This document shows, one piece after another, positions 44,296 to 52,403 of a DNA stretch of 64,000 nucleotides. Source of the DNA: Epibacterium ulvae. Lineage in GTDB: Bacteria > Pseudomonadota > Alphaproteobacteria > Rhodobacterales > Rhodobacteraceae. Each line of letters opens with the position of its first letter. Position 1 is the first letter of the stretch. A model generated the notes under the pieces. The model did no database searches and was not told the DNA's origin. It was given only the letters and a program-made list of their open reading frames with translations. Made by a program: the position numbers and the translations under genes. Where the stretch lies: positions 1 through 64,000 of the forward strand of contig NZ_FMWG01000003.1 of NCBI RefSeq assembly GCF_900102795.1, written 5' to 3'.

Positions 44296-44730
44296 ATGCT
44301 GGTTCAACAAATTCTTCAGTCCAAGGCAAACGCTGATATCCTAACTGTATCACCCGATGCAACGATTTCAGAAGCCGCACAGATTCTGGCCAAGCATCGG
44401 ATCGGTACCGTTATGGTCTCTGGGGATGGGCATTCTGCGGATGGCATTCTCTCGGAACGTGATATCGTGCGAGAGCTGGCAAACAGCGGATCTCCCTGCC
44501 TGGAGGAATCTGTTAGCAAATATATGACCAAAAAGCTCGTCACATGTGCTCGGAATTCCAACGTCGAAGATGTGCTACGTCAGATGACCGAAGGCCGGTT
44601 CCGCCATATGCCTGTCCTGGAAGACGATAAGCTGATTGGCATCATCACCCTTGGGGATGTGGTGAAAGCACAGCTTGCAGAAGTCGCCATGGAAAAAGAT
44701 GCCCTGGAAGGCATGATCCGCGGCATGTAG
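44296..44730 (+). CDS. two-CBS-domain protein
   Basis: 144 residues made of two CBS domains: DILTVSPDATISEAAQILAKHRIGTVMV and KLVTCARNSNVEDVLRQMTEGRFRHMPVL, each followed by the usual GILSERDIV or GIITLGDVV turn. CBS pairs bind adenosine nucleotides. There is no fused partner, so it probably works as a separate regulatory subunit. It sits upstream of coaD on the same strand. Confidence 0.88.
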   Translation: MLVQQILQSKANADILTVSPDATISEAAQILAKHRIGTVMVSGDGHSADGILSERDIVRELANSGSPCLEESVSKYMTKKLVTCARNSNVEDVLRQMTEGRFRHMPVLEDDKLIGIITLGDVVKAQLAEVAMEKDALEGMIRGM

Positions 44731-44744
44731 TAGAATGTCTGGTC

Positions 44745-44766
44745 AAGGGCGGCGTAGGTCGCCCTT
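44745..44766 (+). terminator. hairpin after the CBS-domain gene
   Basis: AAGGGCG and CGCCCTT pair around an eight-base loop, 15 bases after the stop. There is no T-tract, so it may be a weak terminator or attenuator. Confidence 0.35.
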
Positions 44767-44796
44767 AAATCTATGACGTGGCACGTGTTCTCGGGG

Positions 44797-44828
44797 ATTT
44801 TTGCCATAAACTCTGAAATTTTTGCCAT
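44797..44828 (+). promoter_or_regulatory. 11-base direct repeat upstream of coaD
   Basis: ATTTTTGCCAT occurs at 44797-44807 and 44818-44828, 21 bases apart (about two helical turns). It lies about 100 bases before the coaD start. Confidence 0.4.
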
Positions 44829-44923
44829 TTCATAGAAAACACCGGGTTCAGACCTTGAAGTTTGCCCGCGAAATATTATTGCTGACAGAAAGGTTTCGCA
44901 GGGTTCGCAAGGAGGAGCGCGAT

Positions 44924-45421
44924 ATGCGAGTAGGTCTGTATCCGGGTACATTTGATCCCATCACTTTGGGGCATATCGACATCATCCGCCGCGCCGCAGC
45001 TTTGGTGGACAAGTTGGTCATTGGCGTTGCGATCAATCGTGACAAAGGACCGTTGTTCACATTGGAAGAACGCGTGGCGATGATCGAAGCCGAGTGTGAA
45101 AAGCTGTCTGAGCAAACAGGCACTGAGATTGTCGCGCATCCTTTTGAAAATCTTCTGATTGACTGTGCTCGCGATGTTGGTGCACAGATCATCGTCCGCG
45201 GCCTGCGGGCAGTTGCTGATTTTGAATACGAATATCAGATGGTCGGTATGAACCGCGCGCTAGATGCTTCGGTTGAAACGGTTTTTCTGATGGCCGAAGC
45301 CCGCCATCAGGCGATTGCATCAAAGCTGGTAAAAGAAATTTGCCGCCTTGGCGGGGATGTCTCTAAATTTGTGACGCCACAGGTGGAAGAGGCTTTGCAA
45401 CAGCGCTTGCGGGATAAATAG
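44924..45421 (+). CDS. coaD: phosphopantetheine adenylyltransferase
   Basis: 165 residues; nucleotidyltransferase motif GTFDPITLGHIDII near the N-terminus, GLRAVADFEYEYQM in the middle and a C-terminal QAIASKLVKEI equivalent of the ISSSxxR/K region. It makes dephospho-CoA from 4'-phosphopantetheine. The ATG at 44924 has GGAGGA at correct distance; an upstream in-frame ATG at 44822 does not. Confidence 0.95.
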   Translation: MRVGLYPGTFDPITLGHIDIIRRAAALVDKLVIGVAINRDKGPLFTLEERVAMIEAECEKLSEQTGTEIVAHPFENLLIDCARDVGAQIIVRGLRAVADFEYEYQMVGMNRALDASVETVFLMAEARHQAIASKLVKEICRLGGDVSKFVTPQVEEALQQRLRDK

Positions 45422-45439
45422 TCCTGCGGCGCGTCTGGC

Positions 45440-45583
45440 TTACCGCCAGAAGGCTACCCAGTGGATGAGTTCAAAGATCTTTTTGCCCAGAAAGATAAGG
45501 TGTTCTGGGCCGAACATCAGCCAATCAATCCCCGCTGCTACAATCAGGGTGAGACCTAGCCAGACTGCAATTTTATGCGTCAT
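45440..45583 (-). CDS. 47-residue membrane protein encoded downstream of gap
   Basis: The frame encodes MTHKIAVWLGLTLIVAAGID followed by WLMFGP, an acidic/Phe stretch and a tail ending in FWR. AGAAGG precedes the ATG by seven bases. It has one strong membrane helix (about 5-17) and a possible amphipathic C-terminus. The orientation matches gap, which ends 109 bases upstream. Small membrane proteins in this position seem to be kept with gap in related genomes (recollection, not checked). Function unknown. Confidence 0.7.
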   Translation of the reverse strand: MTHKIAVWLGLTLIVAAGIDWLMFGPEHLIFLGKKIFELIHWVAFWR

Positions 45584-45607
45584 TGCAATACCTTCTCTGA
45601 TTGAACA

Positions 45608-45639
45608 CATGCCCGGTCAGATATGACGGACCGGGCATG
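45608..45639. terminator. perfect 11-base inverted repeat between gap and the small ORF
   Basis: CATGCCCGGTC and GACCGGGCATG flank a ten-base loop. No T-run follows on either strand, so it may be a processing or attenuation hairpin that sets the ratio of gap to small-ORF expression, rather than a full terminator. Confidence 0.45.
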
Positions 45640-45691
45640 AAAGCTCAAGCGATTGAGAGGAAATGACGGATTTCAAGCGCAACTGTGGCCT

Positions 45692-46693
45692 TTAGCCCAG
45701 ATGCCCCATGGCCACCGCAACATCCGCCATCCGGCAGGAAAAGCCCCATTCGTTATCATACCACGCCAGAACGCGCACCATGCGCTTCCCAACCACGCGG
45801 GTTTGATCCGGTGCAAAGATTGAACTTTCGGATGAGTGATTGAAATCAACGGAAACCAGCGGCGCAGGTTCATACCCCAAAACGCCTTTCATCTGGCCTT
45901 GTGAGGCGTCTTGCATGATCGAATTGATTTGATCTTCGGTCACATCTTGGCTGGCCTGAAAGGTAAGATCCACGGCAGAGACATTTGGCGTTGGAACCCG
46001 CATGGCTGAGCCGTCCAACTTGCCTTTCATCGCGGGCAAGACCTCTCCCAGCGCTTTCGCAGCCCCGGTAGAGGTTGGGATCATCGCCATCGCAGCAGAG
46101 CGTGCACGGTACAGGTCGCTGTGGCGGCGGTCCAATGTTGGCTGATCGCCGGTGTAAGCATGGATCGTGGTCATGATGCCGCTTTCAATACCCACAGTCT
46201 GATCCAGAACCTTGGCAAGCGGAGCAAGACAATTGGTGGTGCACGACCCGTTTGAGATCATCGTATCGCTGGCCAGCATCTGCTGATCATTGACCCCAAA
46301 AACAACGGTGCGATCAACGTTTTTGCCGGGGGCAGACAACAGCACACGTTTGGCGCCACGCTCGATATGTTTGTTGGCTTTGGTGCCGTCGTTGAACTGG
46401 CCAGTGCATTCCAGCACAACATCGCAACCGTCCCAGTCCAGCTCATCCATATCGTAGGTGGAGTACATCTGCATGTCGCCCCGCCCAAGGTTCATGGTGT
46501 TTTCGCCCAAAGTGACGTCGCCCGGAAAGCGTCCATGAACGCTGTCGTATTTGATAAGATGGGCTGCGGTCTCAAGAGGGCCGGTTGCATTGACTTTGAT
46601 CACCTCGATATCGTCGCGCCCGGAGGCTGCGATATGGGACAGGGTGCAACGGCCAATGCGGCCAAATCCGTTAATGCCAACTTTGATGGTCAT
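45692..46693 (-). CDS. gap: type I glyceraldehyde-3-phosphate dehydrogenase
   Basis: 333 residues. NAD-binding start KVGINGFGRIGR, catalytic SNGSCTTNCLAPLAKVLD with the nucleophilic Cys, and HAYTGDQPTLDRRHSD and WYDNEWGFSCRM motifs. It is a standard glycolytic/gluconeogenic enzyme. Upstream lies a cluster of LacI-type operator half-sites and a divergent DUF808 gene. Downstream is the 47-residue ORF. Confidence 0.96.
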   Translation of the reverse strand: MTIKVGINGFGRIGRCTLSHIAASGRDDIEVIKVNATGPLETAAHLIKYDSVHGRFPGDVTLGENTMNLGRGDMQMYSTYDMDELDWDGCDVVLECTGQFNDGTKANKHIERGAKRVLLSAPGKNVDRTVVFGVNDQQMLASDTMISNGSCTTNCLAPLAKVLDQTVGIESGIMTTIHAYTGDQPTLDRRHSDLYRARSAAMAMIPTSTGAAKALGEVLPAMKGKLDGSAMRVPTPNVSAVDLTFQASQDVTEDQINSIMQDASQGQMKGVLGYEPAPLVSVDFNHSSESSIFAPDQTRVVGKRMVRVLAWYDNEWGFSCRMADVAVAMGHLG

Positions 46694-46780
46694 ACTGTCT
46701 CTCTCCAGGCGGCTGATCTTGTTTGTCGATATAGAGAGATTTCTCGAACGGCCAAGAAAAAAGACACTTAATCACAGCAT

Positions 46781-46856
46781 GTTAGCGCAATAAACTGCCG
46801 TTGGCGATAACGATATGCACCGGTTGCGATAACGGTTTTGCTGAGATTGCGCTAAC
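46781..46856. promoter_or_regulatory. array of four LacI-type operator half-sites upstream of gap
   Basis: The motif TTGCGCTAAC or TTGCGATAAC occurs at 46781-46791 (reverse, GTTAGCGCAAT), 46801-46811 (TTGGCGATAAC), 46824-46833 and 46847-46856. ATTGCGCTAAC is identical in the first (reverse) and last copies. In related bacteria a LacI-family carbon regulator (CceR) controls central metabolism through similar GC-centred half-palindromes; that link is inference. Confidence 0.5.
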
Positions 46857-46931
46857 GCTTGTCTGAGGTCACAAATCCGCTACTGTGCCCAGAAAGGCTC
46901 CCCCATGGGACCAACGGAAAGGACATGACAC

Positions 46932-47870
46932 ATGAGCGGAGTTCTGGCTCTTTTGGATGATGTGGCGGCCATCGCAAAGCTGGCAGCTGCTTCGGTGGAT
47001 GATATTGCAGCGCACACGGCCAAGGCGGGATCAAAAGCGGCCGGCATTGTGATTGACGATGCCGCAGTGACGCCAAAATACGTAACGGGGTTCAAACCGG
47101 AACGCGAACTGCCGATGATCTGGCGCATTGCCAAAGGGTCTTTCATCAACAAATTGGTGTTCCTGCTGCCCGTGGCGCTGCTGATGTCGCTGTTTGCACC
47201 CTGGCTGGTGCCACCTTTGTTGATCATGGGAGGTTGTTACCTGTGTTTTGAAGGCGCAGAAAAAATCCTGCATGTGCTGCAGCCCCATGCCCATCATGAA
47301 GACAGCAAAGAAGAGCAGGGCAGCGCGGCTGAATTGGAAGAGGAAAAGGTCAAAGGCGCAATCAAGACGGATTTCATTCTGTCAGCTGAAATCATGACCA
47401 TTGCCTTGTCCACCATCGAAAGCGATAGCATCTGGATGCAGGCCGTGGTTCTGGCGGTGGTGGGCATCGCCATTACAATTGCGGTTTATGGTGTGGTTGC
47501 GATCATCGTCAAGATGGATGATCTGGGCCTCTGGATGGCGCGTGTGGGCAAAACATCTACGGTGCAATCACTGGGCCGCGCGATTGTGGCGGTGATGCCG
47601 TGGTTCCTGAAATTCCTAACAATTGTGGGTACTGCGGCCATGCTGTGGGTCGGCGGATCAATCATCGTGCATTCCCTGCACCAGATGGGCTGGCATTTCC
47701 CGGAAGAAACCATCCATCACTGGGCCCATGCGGTTGGCCACGGAGATGCGGCGATTGAATGGATCACCAAGGCGGTAATTGATGGGGTTTTAGGAGTTCT
47801 GGTTGGTCTGGCGCTGGTGCCTGTGGTGACGAAGGTGGTTGCGCACACCGTGCAGGTGACACAGAAATAG
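46932..47870 (+). CDS. DUF808 (YedI-like) integral membrane protein
   Basis: 312 residues. The DUF808 pattern is clear: N-terminal LLALLDDVAAIAKLAAAS, ASVDDIAAHTAKAGSKAAGIVIDDAAVTPKYV, then IKTDFILSAEIMTIALSTI and eight or so membrane helices. Function unknown. A cytosolic charged loop at about 125-140 (HHEDSKEEQGSA) interrupts the helices. Divergent from gap with the operator array between them. Confidence 0.9.
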   Translation: MSGVLALLDDVAAIAKLAAASVDDIAAHTAKAGSKAAGIVIDDAAVTPKYVTGFKPERELPMIWRIAKGSFINKLVFLLPVALLMSLFAPWLVPPLLIMGGCYLCFEGAEKILHVLQPHAHHEDSKEEQGSAAELEEEKVKGAIKTDFILSAEIMTIALSTIESDSIWMQAVVLAVVGIAITIAVYGVVAIIVKMDDLGLWMARVGKTSTVQSLGRAIVAVMPWFLKFLTIVGTAAMLWVGGSIIVHSLHQMGWHFPEETIHHWAHAVGHGDAAIEWITKAVIDGVLGVLVGLALVPVVTKVVAHTVQVTQK

Positions 47871-47915
47871 CTCAGCTCGACACAAGTGACTCGACATAAC
47901 CTCTCAAGGAGTTTC

Positions 47916-48353
47916 ATGAAACGACAACGCTGGACGGCGGGGGCGGTGGTTCGAATACCGCTCTCGAATGGAAAATTTGGGTTTGGGGTCTTACTCAAAC
48001 AACCGATGGTCGCATTTTTGAACTTTTCCGGTGAAACCGAAGCATTCGAAGGTAAAGTCTCTGACGACCATATTCTGTTCAAAGCCGATATCGATGCTTA
48101 CATCATAGCTAAAGGGCATTGGCTGAAAACCAGCAAGGCAGATTTGAATAACTTCGATTCAAGCGAACCGATAAGGTACATGTACGATGTCATTGGTGAC
48201 AGTTATTCACTCTATAACGGCAGCTGGATCGACACTTTCTATAGAAAGCCCTGCACCAAAACGCAGGCGCTAATCTATGAACGTTTCGAAATTTGGACGC
48301 TGTGGGAAATCACAGAACGCTTGGAAAAGGCGCTGGCAAACACTATTGAATGA
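47916..48353 (+). CDS. Imm26-like immunity protein family member
   Basis: 145 residues from the ATG at 47916, preceded by CAAGGAG. The N-terminus KRQRWTAGAVVRIPLSNGKFGFGVLL is like Imm26 proteins, small globular inhibitors found with polymorphic toxins. The later part (YDVIGDSYSLYNGSWIDTFYRKP) is Tyr-rich. There is no toxin gene next to it. Its GC is a little lower than its neighbours, which suggests acquisition. It may guard against toxins from other strains; inference. Confidence 0.6.
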   Translation: MKRQRWTAGAVVRIPLSNGKFGFGVLLKQPMVAFLNFSGETEAFEGKVSDDHILFKADIDAYIIAKGHWLKTSKADLNNFDSSEPIRYMYDVIGDSYSLYNGSWIDTFYRKPCTKTQALIYERFEIWTLWEITERLEKALANTIE

Positions 48354-48511
48354 CCGAAAGCGATAGAAAAGGAGCTGGTAGAGTAAGGTTGTACCTTTAG
48401 ACGACATGAACCAAACTTTTTTTCGCTCTTGTCGCCACGATAGATCCTATAACTACCCGTGCACTTGCTCTTACTTCCTTTGAAGCCAATAAACACTCGT
48501 ACCTGAAATAA
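48354..48511. other. intergenic stretch after the Imm26-like gene
   Basis: Nothing recognised apart from the terminator hairpin that follows. Codon-like structure is not seen on either strand. Confidence 0.4.
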
Positions 48512-48539
48512 CTAAAGGGAGCCGTTGGGCTCCCTTTAG
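48512..48539 (-). terminator. terminator of tkt
   Basis: A 12-base perfect stem (CTAAAGGGAGCC / GGCTCCCTTTAG) around a four-base loop, 27 bases beyond the tkt stop. On the minus strand TTATTTC follows. Confidence 0.75.
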
Positions 48540-48565
48540 AAACATTAACTGAATTCTACGGGCAG

Positions 48566-50587
48566 TCAGCCGATCAGCTCTTTCGCTTTTGCAGTTGCTG
48601 CGTCTGCCGTGATGCCGAACTTTTCGAACAGTTCACCAGCAGGAGCAGATGCACCAAAGGAAGTCATGCCGACAAAGCCCGATTTCTTTTCTTGGCCGCG
48701 TTCACCCATCAGCAGGCGGTCCCAGCCGCCATCACGCATGGCGGCCTCGATGCCCACGCGCACGGGGCCTGCGGGCAGGACTTTGCGGCGGTAGGCTTCA
48801 TCTTGGGCAAGAAACAGCTCCATACAGGGCATTGAGACAACGCGAGTGCCGATGCCTTCGGCTTCCAGCTTGGCCTTGGCTTCCATCGCCAAAGAGACCT
48901 CAGAACCCGTAGCGATCAGGATGACCTGACGTTTGTTTTCGGCCTCTGCCAGGACGTAACCACCCTGCGCGGTGAGGTTGTTCATCTTGTGTTCGGTGCG
49001 CACGGTCGGCAGGCCCTGACGGGTCAGCGCGATCACAGAAGGCGTTTCCTTGGACGACAGCGCGATTTCCCAGGCTTCTGCGGTTTCCACTACATCTGCG
49101 GGGCGGAACACATAGGTGTTAGGGGTCGCGCGGCAGATTGCGAGGTGTTCCACCGGCTGGTGGGTTGGGCCATCTTCGCCGACACCGATGGAATCGTGGG
49201 TCATCACGAAAACGGTTGGGATCTTGGATAGGGCCGCCAGACGCATGGAGGGGCGCGCATAATCGGTAAAGCAGAAGAAGGTACCACCGTAAGGGCGGAT
49301 ACCACCGTGCAGCGCCATGCCGTTCATCGCTGCGGCCATGCCGTGCTCACGGATGCCCCAATAGACGTAACGACCCTTGCGGTTGTTGGTGTCAAACATG
49401 CCCAGATCATCCGTCTTGGTGTTGTTTGAACCGGTCAGATCCGCTGAACCACCGACAGTTTCGGGCATCACAGGGTTGATCACCGACAGGGCCATTTCAG
49501 ACGCCTTGCGGGTTGCGACCTTGGGCTGCTCTTCTGAGGCTTGCTTTTTCAGGGCGCGCACAACAGAAGCGAGTTTCTTTGGTGCTTCAAAGGCATAGGC
49601 GCGGTTGAATCGGTCTTGTTTCTGTTGGGAGACGTCCGCAAAACGGCCTTCCCACGCGGTGCGATCTGCGCCACCCCGACGCCCGATTGCTTCCCATGCG
49701 GATTTAACATCTGCGGGCACCGCAAAGGCTTCAGCAGGGCAGCCATAGGCCTCTTTTGCGGCTTTCAGCTGATCCGCATCGGTTAGCGCACCGTGGCCTT
49801 TGGAGGTGTCCTGTGCCGCATGCCCCAGCGCGATGTGGGTTTTGCAGGCAATCATAGAAGGTTTCTTGGACTTCTTCGCAGCTTCAATCGCGGCATCGAT
49901 TGCCATTGGATCATGGCCGTCAATTTCCTGAACATGCCAGCCTGAGGCTTTGAAACGCTGCACTTGATTGGTTTTGTCAGACAGTTCAACGGTGCCATCG
50001 ATGGTGATGTTGTTGTCATCCCACAGAACGATCAGCTTGCCCAGCGAGTGACGTCCCGCGATGCCGATGGCCTCTTGTGAAATCCCTTCCATCAGGCAGC
50101 CGTCACCGGCAATCACATAGGTGTTGTGATCCACGATCTTGCGACCGTATTGCGCGCGCTGGATTTCTTCGGCCATGGCAAAACCCACAGCGTTTGAAAT
50201 TCCCTGACCCAGAGGACCGGATGTATTTTCAACGGCATCCAGCAGGAAGTTTTCAGGATGCCCTGCAGTGAGCGCGCCCATTTGGCGGAAGTTCTTGATC
50301 TGTGCCTCAGTCACCTGCGCATCACCCATGAGATAGAGCAGGGAGTAGATCAGCATAGAGCCGTGGCCGGCAGACAAAATGAAACGGTCGCGATCCGGCC
50401 ATTGCGGCGCGGTCACGTCAAATTTCATGTGTTTTTCAAACAGAACAGTTGCAACATCAGCCATGCCAATGGGCATGCCCGAATGGCCTGAGTTGGCGGC
50501 AGCAACGGCATCAAGCGTCAGACCACGGATGGCGGCGGCTTTGGCCCAGTGTTCGGGGTTGGCAGAGCGCAGAGCAGTAAGATCCAC
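48566..50587 (-). CDS. tkt: transketolase
   Basis: 673 residues, full length. ThDP motif [13 protein letters not shown] with the usual NN-type helix (DDNNITIDG), [13 protein letters not shown] near the N-terminus, [16 protein letters not shown] in the pyrimidine domain and C-terminal [10 protein letters not shown]. Start is GTG behind AAGGAAA. It serves the pentose phosphate pathway and the Calvin-type cycle if present. It is divergent from the coiled-coil/zapA pair. Confidence 0.96.
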   Translation of the reverse strand: MDLTALRSANPEHWAKAAAIRGLTLDAVAAANSGHSGMPIGMADVATVLFEKHMKFDVTAPQWPDRDRFILSAGHGSMLIYSLLYLMGDAQVTEAQIKNFRQMGALTAGHPENFLLDAVENTSGPLGQGISNAVGFAMAEEIQRAQYGRKIVDHNTYVIAGDGCLMEGISQEAIGIAGRHSLGKLIVLWDDNNITIDGTVELSDKTNQVQRFKASGWHVQEIDGHDPMAIDAAIEAAKKSKKPSMIACKTHIALGHAAQDTSKGHGALTDADQLKAAKEAYGCPAEAFAVPADVKSAWEAIGRRGGADRTAWEGRFADVSQQKQDRFNRAYAFEAPKKLASVVRALKKQASEEQPKVATRKASEMALSVINPVMPETVGGSADLTGSNNTKTDDLGMFDTNNRKGRYVYWGIREHGMAAAMNGMALHGGIRPYGGTFFCFTDYARPSMRLAALSKIPTVFVMTHDSIGVGEDGPTHQPVEHLAICRATPNTYVFRPADVVETAEAWEIALSSKETPSVIALTRQGLPTVRTEHKMNNLTAQGGYVLAEAENKRQVILIATGSEVSLAMEAKAKLEAEGIGTRVVSMPCMELFLAQDEAYRRKVLPAGPVRVGIEAAMRDGGWDRLLMGERGQEKKSGFVGMTSFGASAPAGELFEKFGITADAATAKAKELIG

Positions 50588-50833
50588 AGGACTTTCCTTT
50601 GGCTGTCAGTCGGTTTCTCTGCTCAATAGCAGTCAATGGCTAAAGTGCAAGCGCCATGGTACGATGTTACGCGCATTTCATGAAGAACTCGCCTCAAGTG
50701 CTTGAAAGCGCACGGGGGGTGATTTACTCCTTTAAAGTGAAAGAACCACCGCCGCTGGACGGAGGCTTTGCGATTCGCGCAAGGTTTCTGGTGTATACGT
50801 GGCAATGGATTGGTCGAATGAGGACAGGCTCGG

Positions 50834-51745
50834 ATGGATACAGGCCAGACAGAGACACATGAGGCAGACGCAGGACTTGCGCAGTTGGAGGCCTTGCAGG
50901 CGCGGATCACGACCGCGCTGGCGCGGATTGGTTCCGGTGTTGAAGGGTTAGAGAATGCGGCGGTTGCAGCTGCGGCCTCAGCCCAGAACACGGAACTTGA
51001 ACAAGCGCTTGACGAAGAGAAAATGGCAAATGCGCAGCTGGAAGAGCGCTTGAAAACCCTTCGAGGACGTTTGACCGCGGCAGAAAGTGCGGCAGCGCCG
51101 ACGCCTGTAAGTGATCCCAAAAAGGATGAAGAGATCGCGGCCCTGCAAGCTGAAGTGCAATTGCTGCGCAATGAAATTGGCAATGCTGCGAATTCTTCGG
51201 CGCAAGAGGCGCTGACGGAAGAAGTTAAACGTCTGAAGATCGAACTGGAAGGCGCGCGCAACGGGGCTGCCAGCCAGAAAGATCAGATTGTTTCGCTGGA
51301 AGGTGAGATCGCCAGCCTTGTAAGGCAGCTTGAGGAACTTGAGCAAGCGGAAGCAGAAGACACCAGCGCCGCCGTTGATCTGGCTGCTTTGGAAGCGGAA
51401 AACACGCGTCTAAAATCTGAGGCTGAAGCATTGCAGCATGCGTTGGCGGCCGCGCAAAGCGAGGTTGCAGCGATGCCGGATCTGACAGCGCTGGATGCAC
51501 AGCTGCAGAGCCTGCGGGCCATAAATGAACAGTTGGTGCAATCAAATGCAGCATTGCGCGCGGCAAATGCCGAAGGCGTGGCTGATACGGATCTGATCAA
51601 CAAATCAATGGAAGCCGAGTTGGAAGGCCAACGCGCGGCCCGGGCAACAGATAAGGTGGAAATGGAAGCGGTTCTTGCCCGTCTTGAACCGCTGCTGACT
51701 GGTGCGAGTCCAGTAGCAACAGCCCCCCAGCAGGAGGTGGTTTAA
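50834..51745 (+). CDS. long coiled-coil protein upstream of zapA
   Basis: 303 residues, mostly Ala/Glu/Leu-rich heptads (LEALQARITTALARIG; LEQALDEEKMANAQLEERL; LEGEIASLVRQLEELEQ; LAALEAENTRLKSEAEALQ). There is no signal peptide or membrane helix. Its stop TAA overlaps the zapA ATG (TAATG), so the two proteins are probably made together. A role as a scaffold with ZapA at the Z ring is an inference from this coupling; I do not recognise a named family. Confidence 0.75.
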   Translation: MDTGQTETHEADAGLAQLEALQARITTALARIGSGVEGLENAAVAAAASAQNTELEQALDEEKMANAQLEERLKTLRGRLTAAESAAAPTPVSDPKKDEEIAALQAEVQLLRNEIGNAANSSAQEALTEEVKRLKIELEGARNGAASQKDQIVSLEGEIASLVRQLEELEQAEAEDTSAAVDLAALEAENTRLKSEAEALQHALAAAQSEVAAMPDLTALDAQLQSLRAINEQLVQSNAALRAANAEGVADTDLINKSMEAELEGQRAARATDKVEMEAVLARLEPLLTGASPVATAPQQEVV

Positions 51746-52227
51746 TGCCGGAAGTAACCATTCATATTGGCGGGCGTGGATTTGAAGTGTCTTGTCAGGA
51801 CGGCGAACAAAGCTATCTTCATTCCGCCGCAAAGATGCTGGACGACGAAGCGCAGGTTCTGTCAGACCAGATCGGGCGTATGCCCGAAGCACGGATGTTG
51901 CTGATGGCAGGTCTTTTGTTGGCGGATAAAACCGCAGCTGTTGAAGATAAAATCAAAGTGGTTGAAGCACAACTGGCTGAAAAAGATGCCGAGATCGGCG
52001 CGCAGGTGGCCGAGCAAGAGGCACAGGTCGCGGCGCAACTGGCTGAAAAAGATGCCCAGATGGCTGCATTGCAGGCTGAACTGGCAGAGCTGAAAGCCGC
52101 GCCCCCGCCAGAGCCTGAGCGGATCGAAATCCCATTTGTACCACCGCAGGTTTCTGAGGCGCTGACAGATCTTGCTGCAAAGACGGAAACCCTGGCACAG
52201 GAAATCGAAACCAAGATCGCTGGTTAA
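51745..52227 (+). CDS. zapA: cell division protein ZapA with extended coiled coil
   Basis: 160 residues. The N-terminal ZapA domain (PEVTIHIGGRGFEVSCQDGEQ, then AAKMLDDEAQVL and RMLLMAGLLLADK) spans about 1-65. The C-terminus is an unusually long coiled coil with an internal repeat, AQLAEKDA at two places. ZapA tetramers bundle FtsZ filaments. AGGAGG precedes the ATG. The usual alphaproteobacterial partner, a short coiled-coil protein, may be the upstream gene. Confidence 0.88.
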   Translation: MPEVTIHIGGRGFEVSCQDGEQSYLHSAAKMLDDEAQVLSDQIGRMPEARMLLMAGLLLADKTAAVEDKIKVVEAQLAEKDAEIGAQVAEQEAQVAAQLAEKDAQMAALQAELAELKAAPPPEPERIEIPFVPPQVSEALTDLAAKTETLAQEIETKIAG

Positions 52228-52254
52228 CACTTTGAAGATAAATTAGAAAAACCT

Positions 52255-52290
52255 ACAACCACCTCTGCTCTGAGGTGGTTGTTTTATATT
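52255..52290 (+). terminator. intrinsic terminator of zapA
   Basis: An 11-base perfect stem (ACAACCACCTC / GAGGTGGTTGT) with a six-base loop, followed by TTTATATTT, 27 bases after the zapA stop. Confidence 0.85.
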
Positions 52291-52403
52291 TGGAAACTCT
52301 GTGTTCTTTCGCATGAAGATGTAAAATATCGGTTTTCTTTTGCGATTTTTTTACGAACCGCTTAGTGCTTTTATAAATTGTACTTAAATTTGGAATACAA
52401 CTT

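Noticed and set aside
47944-47975. tRNA T-arm-like GGTTCGAATACC
   Set aside because: It lies inside the Imm26-like coding sequence and no acceptor, D or anticodon stems are found around it.
50623-51261. Long open frame on the minus strand opposite the coiled-coil gene
   Set aside because: It is Ser/Ala-rich, has no motif, and covers the start of a better-supported gene; it is a shadow of the Ala/Glu-rich coding strand.
52228-52403. Possible 6S RNA gene after zapA
   Set aside because: In many proteobacteria ssrS follows zapA, but only 175 bases remain here and they contain the zapA terminator; no 6S-like long hairpin is seen.
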